Source: an uncultured Gemmiger sp.
GTDB lineage: Bacteria; Bacillota; Clostridia; Oscillospirales; Ruminococcaceae
Assembly: GCA_949295035.1 (NCBI GenBank)
Contig: CASFJO010000014.1
Span: forward strand, 1-42,061
Length of the DNA: 42,061 bases
Reading direction: 5' to 3'
Every line of letters begins with the position of its first letter. Positions within the stretch are counted from its first letter, which is position 1. This document shows positions 32,542 to 39,600 of the stretch, piece by piece. The notes beneath the pieces are model-generated. The model saw only the letters and a program-made list of their open reading frames with translations. It ran no database searches and was not told the origin of the DNA. A program made the position numbers and the translations under genes.

Positions 32542-34005
32542 TTAAAATCCGCCGTAGGCAAAACTGACGCTGCCCACCAGGTTGCCGTTCTGCATCAGGA
32601 AAGCCGCGAAGATGAACGCCAGGAACAGATAGTACAGCACCCAGCGGCGCGCCGTGCCCAGCCGGGCAAAGGCGATCTCCGCTCCGCCGCCGGCCAGGCC
32701 CTGCATCCGCCAGGTGTCCCAGGCCAGCAGCCCCAAAACCGCCAGCACGCAGAAGGCCCCGTACCCCAGCATGAGCAGGGGGGTGGCGTCAAAACCCGCC
32801 GCCACCGCCGCTTGGCACTGGGCGATCACATCGCCCCCCGCGAACTGCGCGGTGAGCAGATAAAAGGCGTCGGCCAGGGTCTCGCAGCGGAAGAACACCC
32901 AGCAGACGTTCACATACACAAAGGTCAGCGCCACATGCAGCCAGCGCGCCGGGCCGGCGGCGCGGCGGCGGCCCAGCCCGGTGACCACCTCGATCACCCG
33001 GCCCGCGCCGTGCAAAAGCCCCCAGACCAGAAAGCTCAGGCCCACCCCGTGCCACAGCCCGCTGACGAGGAACACCGCCAGCAGGTTCAGCACCCGGCGC
33101 ACAGAGCCCCGGCGGCTGCCGCCCAGAGGGATGTAGACGTAGTCTTTCAGCCAGCTGGACAGGCTGATGTGCCAGCGGTCCCAGAACTCGCCCAGGCCGG
33201 CGGCGCCGTACGGCACCCGGAAGTTCTCCGGCAGCCGCAGACCCAGGATCAGGGCGCTGCCCCGGGCGATGTCCGAATAACCGGAAAAATCCGCGTAGAG
33301 ATACACCCCGTACCCCAGCGCCGCCAGGGTCAGGGCGGGGCCGGAATAGGCGGGCAGGTCGCTGTACACCGTGTTCACGAACTTGAACAGCATGTCCGCC
33401 ACCGCGATCTTTTTGAAGTAGCCCACCAGCATCACCTGCAAACCGTTCACCACCCGGCCCTCCTCAAAACGGGCAGGAGCATGCAGCTGGGGCAGGATGT
33501 CCCCGGCGCGGCAGATCGGCCCGGCGGTAACGGTGGCGAACAGGCTGGTATAGGCCAGCAGATAGAGAAAATTGCCCTCGGCGGGGATCTTTTTGCGGTA
33601 CACGTCCACCAGATAACTCACGGCGGTAAAGGTGTAGTAGCTGATGCCCAGCGGCATGAGCAGCTGCCCGCCGCCGGACGCCGGCAGGCCCAGCGCGGCC
33701 AGAGCCTGCGCCAGCGCCGGAAAAAACCGGTTGTACTTGAAAAAGCACAGCAGCGCCAGGCAGGCCAGCAGGGTGCCGGTCAGCCAGGCCCGGGGATGCC
33801 GCCCGCGCCGGATGCCCAGACCGCCCGCCCAGGCGGCCAGCGCGGCCAGCACCAGAAACACCGCCAGCCCCGGGGTGCCGCCGAAGGCGTAAAACACCCC
33901 GTTGGCCGCCAGCAGTACCCATACGCGGGCGGGCCGGGGCGCGGCCAGCCAGGCCAGCGCGGCCAGCGGCAGAAAAAGCAGATAGGGCAGGGTGTTGAAA
34001 CTCAT
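32542..34005 (-). CDS. MBOAT-family O-acyltransferase
   Basis: 487 aa from the ATG at 34005; MSFNTLPYLLFLP is the usual MBOAT start. An earlier in-frame ATG lies just past the -10 box and is excluded. The ribosome site GGAG is 11 bases away. About eleven membrane helices are visible. Family motifs: DFSGYSDIARGSALILGL near 239-256, EFWDRWHISLSSWLKDY near 273-289 (His279), and SGLWHGVGLSFLVWG with the conserved His319. The enzyme moves an acyl group across the membrane for transfer by the SGNH protein encoded next. It heads the surface-glycan operon. Confidence 0.92.
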   Translation of the reverse strand: MSFNTLPYLLFLPLAALAWLAAPRPARVWVLLAANGVFYAFGGTPGLAVFLVLAALAAWAGGLGIRRGRHPRAWLTGTLLACLALLCFFKYNRFFPALAQALAALGLPASGGGQLLMPLGISYYTFTAVSYLVDVYRKKIPAEGNFLYLLAYTSLFATVTAGPICRAGDILPQLHAPARFEEGRVVNGLQVMLVGYFKKIAVADMLFKFVNTVYSDLPAYSGPALTLAALGYGVYLYADFSGYSDIARGSALILGLRLPENFRVPYGAAGLGEFWDRWHISLSSWLKDYVYIPLGGSRRGSVRRVLNLLAVFLVSGLWHGVGLSFLVWGLLHGAGRVIEVVTGLGRRRAAGPARWLHVALTFVYVNVCWVFFRCETLADAFYLLTAQFAGGDVIAQCQAAVAAGFDATPLLMLGYGAFCVLAVLGLLAWDTWRMQGLAGGGAEIAFARLGTARRWVLYYLFLAFIFAAFLMQNGNLVGSVSFAYGGF

Positions 34006-34066
34006 GGGCAAGACCGCTCCTGTATCGTAATGACCGACGTTTCGGCAAAAAAGCTCATACACTTTT

Positions 34067-34095
34067 ATTATAGTGTACCCCGGCAGGTTTGTAAA
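34067..34095 (-). promoter_or_regulatory. Promoter of the surface-glycan operon
   Basis: Minus-strand TTTACA (34095-34090) and TATAAT (34072-34067) with 17-base spacing. The -35 box abuts the gltA terminator. Confidence 0.8.
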
Positions 34096-34100
34096 GAAAA

Positions 34101-34126
34101 GCCGCGCCCCCGAAAAAGGGCGCGGC
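34101..34126 (-). terminator. Terminator of gltA
   Basis: GCCGCGCCC (34101-34109) pairs with GGGCGCGGC (34118-34126); TTTTCTTT follows on the minus strand. Confidence 0.85.
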
Positions 34127-34140
34127 AGAAGGAAAACCGG

Positions 34141-35508
34141 TCATTTGCGATCGCCGATGGGCACATAGTCCCGGCGGGGCAGCACCGACACATAGGCGGG
34201 GCGGATGATCTTGCCCATGTTGATGAGCTCTTCCAGCCGGTGGGCGCTCCAGCCGGCCACACGGGCCACCGCGAACATGGGGGTGTACAGCTCGGTGGGC
34301 AGGCCCAGCATGTGGTACACAAAACCGCTGTAGAAGTCCACATTGGCGGAAACGCCTTTATAGATCTTGCGCTCCTGGGCGATGACCTCCGGGGCCAGCC
34401 GCTCCACGGCGGAGTACAGGCCGTACTCCTTTTCCATATTCTTTTCGGCGCAGAGTTTGTGCACAAAGCCTTTGAGCAGGGTGGCGCGGGGGTCGCTGAT
34501 GGAATAGACCGCGTGGCCCATGCCGTAGATCAGGCCGCTCTTGTCGAACCGCTCCTTGTGCAGCAGCCCGAACAGGTAATCCCGGATGGCGTCCTCGTCG
34601 GTCCAGTCGGGCAGGGACTGCTTCATGTCCTCAAACATCTGCATCACCTTGATGTTGGCGCCGCCGTGGCGGGGCCCCTTCAGGCTGGCCAGCGCCGCGG
34701 CCATGCAGCTGTAGGTGTCGGTGCCCGAGCTGGTGACCACATGGGTGGTGAAGGTGGAGTTGTTGCCGCCGCCGTGCTCGGCATGCAGCACCAGGCACAG
34801 ATCCAGGATATGGGCTTCCAGCGGGGTGTAGGAGGAGTCCGGCCGCAGCAGGGTCAGGATGTTCTCCGCGGTGGACAGATCCGGCCGGGGGGCGTGGATG
34901 TACAGGCTGTTGCCCTCTTTATAGGAGTAGGCCTGATATCCGTACACCGACAGCAGCGGGAAGATGGCCAGAAGGTCAATGCACTGGCGCACCACATTGG
35001 GCAGGCTGATGTCGTCCGGGTTGTCGTCGTAGCTGGCCATGGTCAGCACGCTGCGGGCCAGGGTGTTCATCATATCCTGGCTGGGGGCCTTCAGGATCAC
35101 GTCCCGCACAAAGTTGGAGGGAAGCGTGCGGTAGAATGCCAGCTGCCGGTCAAAGTCCGCCAGCTGTTCGGCGGTGGGCAGCTGCCCGAACATCAGCAGG
35201 TAGGCGGTCTCCTCAAAGCCGAACCGGCCGCTGTCGATAAAGCCGTGCACGATATCTTCAATGGCATAGCCCCGGTAGAACAGCTTGCCGGGCACCGGCA
35301 CCGATTCTCCGTTCCTTTTTTCCTTGGCGTAGATCTCGCTGATCTCGGTCAGGCCGGCCACCACGCCGTTGCCGTTCAGATCGCGCAGGCCGCGCTTTAC
35401 ATCGTAGCGCACATAATCCTGCGGGTCGATGGTGTTGTTGGCCCGGCAAACACTGGCCAGCTGCTCCAGTTCGGACGTTACCTTGGAATATTCAGATACG
35501 GCGGTCAT
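34141..35508 (-). CDS. gltA: Citrate synthase
   Basis: 455 aa from the ATG at 35508, with AAAGGAGGG upstream. The catalytic triad is visible: His245 in HAEHGGGNNS, His332 in GMGHAVYS, and Asp391 in SANVDFYSGFVYHMLG. The protein is longer than the E. coli-type enzyme owing to an N-terminal extension, as in a Clostridia subgroup. It condenses oxaloacetate and acetyl-CoA. No other citrate-cycle gene is adjacent, so it probably feeds glutamate synthesis. A 2-methylcitrate synthase role cannot be excluded by motif alone. Promoter and palindrome upstream suggest repressor control. Confidence 0.9.
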   Translation of the reverse strand: MTAVSEYSKVTSELEQLASVCRANNTIDPQDYVRYDVKRGLRDLNGNGVVAGLTEISEIYAKEKRNGESVPVPGKLFYRGYAIEDIVHGFIDSGRFGFEETAYLLMFGQLPTAEQLADFDRQLAFYRTLPSNFVRDVILKAPSQDMMNTLARSVLTMASYDDNPDDISLPNVVRQCIDLLAIFPLLSVYGYQAYSYKEGNSLYIHAPRPDLSTAENILTLLRPDSSYTPLEAHILDLCLVLHAEHGGGNNSTFTTHVVTSSGTDTYSCMAAALASLKGPRHGGANIKVMQMFEDMKQSLPDWTDEDAIRDYLFGLLHKERFDKSGLIYGMGHAVYSISDPRATLLKGFVHKLCAEKNMEKEYGLYSAVERLAPEVIAQERKIYKGVSANVDFYSGFVYHMLGLPTELYTPMFAVARVAGWSAHRLEELINMGKIIRPAYVSVLPRRDYVPIGDRK

Positions 35509-35545
35509 AAGACGCACTCCCTCCTTTGACTTGATGTTGCAATGT

Positions 35546-35558
35546 TTAATCTGATTAA
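35546..35558 (-). promoter_or_regulatory. Palindrome at the gltA start site, candidate operator
   Basis: TTAATC-T-GATTAA is a perfect 6-1-6 inverted repeat. It lies eight bases downstream of the -10 box, so it covers roughly +1 to +15 of the transcript, where a repressor would block initiation. Confidence 0.45.
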
Positions 35559-35566
35559 CGATCTTT

Positions 35567-35575
35567 ATTATACCA
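35567..35575 (-). promoter_or_regulatory. Extended -10 promoter of gltA
   Basis: Minus-strand TGG-TATAAT (35575-35567). The -35 position (TTATTT) is poor, as usual with an extended -10. Confidence 0.65.
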
Positions 35576-35665
35576 GAAACGACCTCCGGAAATAAGTACA
35601 AATTGTAACTTTTCTGTCATGAAGCGTCCCCGATCGCGGCCCTGAAAAATTTTTCGGGAAAAGGC

Positions 35666-35694
35666 TTGCAATTTGCCGTGCCGCCTGCTATAAT
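35666..35694 (+). promoter_or_regulatory. Promoter of tRNA-Tyr
   Basis: TTGCAA at 35666-35671 and TATAAT at 35689-35694 with 17-base spacing, 32 bases before the tRNA. Confidence 0.85.
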
Positions 35695-35726
35695 AATCTA
35701 GCACTCGTTGAGAGCGGCGAACATGT

Positions 35727-35812
35727 GGGAGTGTTCCCGAGCGGCCAATGGGGGCAGACTGTAAATCTGTTGCATAATTGCTTCGGTGGTTCGAATCCAC
35801 CCGCTCCCACCA
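35727..35812 (+). tRNA. tRNA-Tyr (anticodon GTA)
   Basis: The acceptor stem GGGAGTG (35727-35733) pairs with CGCTCCC (35802-35808), followed by discriminator A and an encoded CCA. The anticodon arm CAGA-CTGTAAA-TCTG places GTA at 35761-35763. A long variable arm (class II, expected for Tyr), and the T arm GGTGG-TTCGAAT-CCACC complete the cloverleaf. Confidence 0.97.
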
Positions 35813-35813
35813 A

Positions 35814-35854
35814 CAAGAACCCCCTGCCGTAACCCGGCAGGGGGTTCTTGTTTT
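35814..35854 (+). terminator. Terminator of tRNA-Tyr
   Basis: A 15-bp stem from CAAGAACCCCCTGCC (35814-35828) with its complement ending at 35850, followed by TTTT. Confidence 0.92.
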
Positions 35855-35902
35855 GTCTGGCGCGCGGCTCTTGTACAACCGTTGAATAAAAAGGAGAAGG
35901 AC

Positions 35903-36433
35903 ATGCTGCTGGCATACAAGAATCTGCTCATTCGCAACGCGACCGAGGACGATGCGGAACAGCTTGCCCGGTGGTGGAACGACGGAAAGATCATGGCGCA
36001 TGCGGGGTTTCCCCATGGAACGGGCGAAAAAGCGGAGGATATCGCGGCCGGCCTGCGGAGAAATTCGGACAAAACGGGCAGGCAGCTGATCATTGAGACG
36101 GATCATGCGCCCATCGGGGAGATGAACTATCGCAGCCCGGATGGTCGAACAGCGGAGATCGGCATCAAGATCTGCGATGTTTCCAGGCAGGATCAGGGCG
36201 CGGGAAAGATCCTGCTGAGCCTGCTGATCGCGGCGCTGTTCCGGGATCTGGGCTTTGAGAAGATCGTTCTGGACACCAATCTGAAAAACAAGCGGGCGCA
36301 GCATGTGTATGAGCGGCTTGGATTTACGAAGCTGCGGGTCAACGAAAACGCCTGGACGGACCAGCTGGGAGAGTGGCAGTCATCCGTTGACTACGAACTG
36401 TACCCAAAAGATTTTATCAACTTTGCCCGATAA
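35903..36433 (+). CDS. GNAT-family N-acetyltransferase
   Basis: 176 aa from the ATG at 35903, with AAAAGGAGAAGG upstream; the frame is open further back but only into the tRNA and terminator. The sequence resembles RimJ/RimL or aminoglycoside-6'-type GNAT proteins: the N-terminal IRNATEDDAEQLARWWND, a central acetyl-CoA loop region (DQGAGKILLSLLIAALF near 100-116), and KNKRAQHVYERLGF near 128-141. The acceptor (protein N-terminus, amine or drug) is unknown. Its base composition is visibly less GC-rich than its neighbours and it sits right behind a tRNA gene, which hints at horizontal acquisition. No own promoter is obvious between the terminator and the start. Confidence 0.85.
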   Translation: MLLAYKNLLIRNATEDDAEQLARWWNDGKIMAHAGFPHGTGEKAEDIAAGLRRNSDKTGRQLIIETDHAPIGEMNYRSPDGRTAEIGIKICDVSRQDQGAGKILLSLLIAALFRDLGFEKIVLDTNLKNKRAQHVYERLGFTKLRVNENAWTDQLGEWQSSVDYELYPKDFINFAR

Positions 36434-36685
36434 CATCGGAATAACAAACTACGGGCGGTTTGCGTCAGGGCCTTTGGTTTGCGGCCGGGGCCCTAAGCCG
36501 CAATGGCGCCGATCGGGCGTCAAATCACGGGGAAAACCGGATCTGCCGCATAAAGCATAAAAATATTGCACCACAATGCAAAATTGTCTACTTTTTAATC
36601 AGCGTTTCGGCAGGTATGATGAAAACAGACGCTGCTGCGCTTAAAAGCGGCAGGAACCATCGACCAACGAAACGGAGGAATCCCC
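36434..36685. other. Intergenic region before the giant surface protein
   Basis: 252 bases without a gene. It contains a GC hairpin (TTGCGGC at 36479-36485 with GCCGCAA at 36497-36503) lacking a U-tract, an AT-rich stretch at 36558-36600, and a TATGAT -10 candidate at 36615-36620 without a clear -35 box. This probably holds the promoter of the next gene. Confidence 0.5.
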
Positions 36686-39600
36686 ATGAAGCGACTGCCC
36701 CATGCGCGATCCGCCGCCCGGGCGGGCAGACGGCTGCTCTGCCTGCTTTGTGCCCTTGCGCTGTTCGCAAGCGGCCTGCCTGGGCTGGCTCTTCCGGTCC
36801 GGGCCGCCGGAACTTTACCGCGGCTGTCCAACCTGATCCTGGACCGGGTGTATGAACTCCAGGCTCCGGGCGGATATCCGGAGGGGGCCGACCCCAACGA
36901 TATCGGCTTTGATCCCGATGTCACCCAGTATACCGGCACTGCCTATCGCTCGGTGAGCGAGGTGCAGGTATATCCCTTTGCCGAATCCCCGAGCGCGCAG
37001 GTCACGGTAAACGGCCAGGCGCTGAACGGTCAGGGCTTTGTCAAGCTGAGCGTGGCCGAGCCGGGGGAATATCCGGTGGAGGTCAAGGTCACGGACAACG
37101 GCGTCAGCAATGTGTACACCGTTACCATCACCAAGACCGACGCCGACTACCGGGGCCGGGTGCCGATCGCGGAGTACCCGGAGATCCTGCAGGCCTTGAA
37201 GGTCACGACCGATAAAGGCAACGAGGACAAGCTGCTTGAGGTGCTCAAAAAAGAGAATATGGTGGTGCTGCCCGAGAGCACCAAAGCGGACGGCAGCTAT
37301 GTGACCACCACCGAAAGCTACTGGAGCGTGCCGGGCAGTGTTCTGCCCGACGGCACCGGCACCGACGAGCCGGTGGAACTGTTCACCGTGGACCTGGGGG
37401 ATGTGTACAGCGTCAGCCGCATCCGGGCGGCTTTCGGGCCCTCCAACCTGGCGCTGGGCACCAACCGGGCCAAGATCTCGGTCAGTACCGACGGTGTGCA
37501 CTGGGAGACCCCGGTCACGGAAGGCAATCTGAATACCGGCACGCAGTATCACCAGAATGTTACCCGCTATGAACTGGGCGTGTCCTACGACGCGCGCTAT
37601 ATCCGGTTTTCGGTCGGCCGCTGGCAGCGCCCGGCGAGCGAACTGCGGATCTACCAGTTCATGATCTTTGTGGATTCGGGCGAAGTGCCTGAAAAGCTGC
37701 CCGCCCCCGACGGCGCGTCGATACCTTGGCAGCATGAGGACCGGCATCAGTACCTGGCCTCCGGCCAGGCTACCGTGGTGGAACGGGGCCTGCCCATGCT
37801 GGGCTGGACCCCCAGCAGCGGCTACGGCCGGGGCACTCCTACCGTGGAGGAGTCCGAGCAGTTTGGCTATGACGGCCCGCTGTTCTATGACCCCGACTTT
37901 GAAAACGCCGACTACATGCTGTACAATCCGGATTCCCTGTGGGGCATCGCCAAGGCGCCCTTCGGCGGTAACAATATGGGCAATGCCGGTGAACCCCGGG
38001 AGTTTGTGCCGGAATCCATGCTGCCCTACATCCGCAACGCGATCAGCTTCTGCTTTGGTGATGAAGGCGGCTACAGCACCAGCGAGGCCGAGGCGTTTGG
38101 AGAATGGTTCACATGGACCCGCCAGCATTATCCCGGCGTGATCCTGCATACAAACCAGTTCCCCAACCAGTGGGGTGAGAACCAGCTGCAAGAGTATTTG
38201 CGGATTGCCCAGCCGGATCTGCTCACATGGGATGACTATTACGGAGACAGCAGCTGGGCCAATCCCTCCAGCATCAACCTGTCCAACGCCAACGTGCAAA
38301 AAGGCGCGGCCCGCCAGCTGCTGAATCTGCCTACCTGGGACCGCTACCGCCGGCTGGCCTACGGCGGGGTGGACGGTACCGGCGCGCAGCCGATCCTGTT
38401 CGGCCAGTATCTGGACGCCTTTGCCTTCAACCATACCCAGTCCAACAAAAATCTGGTGCTGAACACCTCGATCCTGTCCGGTATGAAGTGGCTGAACTTC
38501 TTCCGGGTGGAGTACCAGTTTGACCGCTCCTATCTGTGGGACGAGGACGGCACCCCTACCCGCGGCCTGCTGGAATGGGGCGAACTGATCGACCGGGTGC
38601 ATGCCATCGACGACCAGCTGACCCGGCTGAACAACGACTGGATCATGTTCAAGATCGGTGAGCTGGGCCGGGAGAACAACGCCACCGCGTCCGGTTTCCG
38701 GAGAGGGGATTTTGAGTCGTCCGAATCCGCGGCCAAGAACCAGGAGTTCGGGCTGGCGGCCGTGGATGTGGAGAGCCTGTCCACCGCGCACAGCAGCAAG
38801 ACCGGCGATGTGGTGCTGGGCTACTTCAACACCCTGCCCGGCCTGTATGAGAGCGAGATCAAAGAGTACTTTGCCGATTCCACCGCGCCCAAGGCGTTCA
38901 TGGTCATGAACGGCCTGGTGGCCGGCACCGCCGAGAAGTACAACCAGTTCAACATCCCCGCCCGGGAGGCGGGCTCGTCCGCGAATACCCGCCAGCGGAT
39001 CACCATCACAGCCGATCCCGCGTTTGTGGACGCCAATTACACCCTGTATGAGGTGGACAAGGACAACAACGGCGCGCTGAAGCCGGTCACCCTGGACGAA
39101 CAGGGCCGCTTTACGGTGGTGCTGGGCGGCGGCGAGGCCAATCTGTACTTCTGGGCGATCAACACCACCGCCTCCGCCACCTCCCAAAAAGAGGGCGCGT
39201 ACGCTTCTTTCGCCTTTGACGGCCATCCCGCCACCTACTGGCAGCCCCAGCAGGAGGCCGACAGCTATACCCTGGAAAAGACCTTCGCGGCCACGTCCCT
39301 CAACCAGGTGACCGTGACCGAAAAGGGCTCCGCCATCCAGGCCATGGCTGTGGAGTATAAAAATGCGGCCGGCGAGTGGGTCTCTCTGGGCTCGGCTGTG
39401 TCCGAGGCCGGGATCTGGAACTGCACGGCAGCGGATACGGTGCAGGCAAGCGGCATCCGGCTTCGCATCACCGCGGCGCAGGGCCTGCCCGCCGTGTATG
39501 AGGTGAGCACCGCGCTCACCGCCGTGGACCCCACGCAGCCCACCACCCTCACGGTGAACGACAACACCATGGGCACCGGGCTGTTCCGGTTCAACTACGA

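Noticed and set aside
30127-35529. An 1800-codon plus-strand frame across the surface-glycan operon and gltA
   Set aside because: It is the complement of seven minus-strand genes or gene parts with clear motifs, and its peptide is His/Gln/Gly-rich without domains, as expected of antisense GC-rich DNA.
35725-35812. tRNA-Tyr starting at 35725 with acceptor GTGGGAG
   Set aside because: That choice leaves no proper discriminator and CCA. Starting at 35727 gives a seven-pair acceptor stem, T8, a correct D stem and A-CCA.
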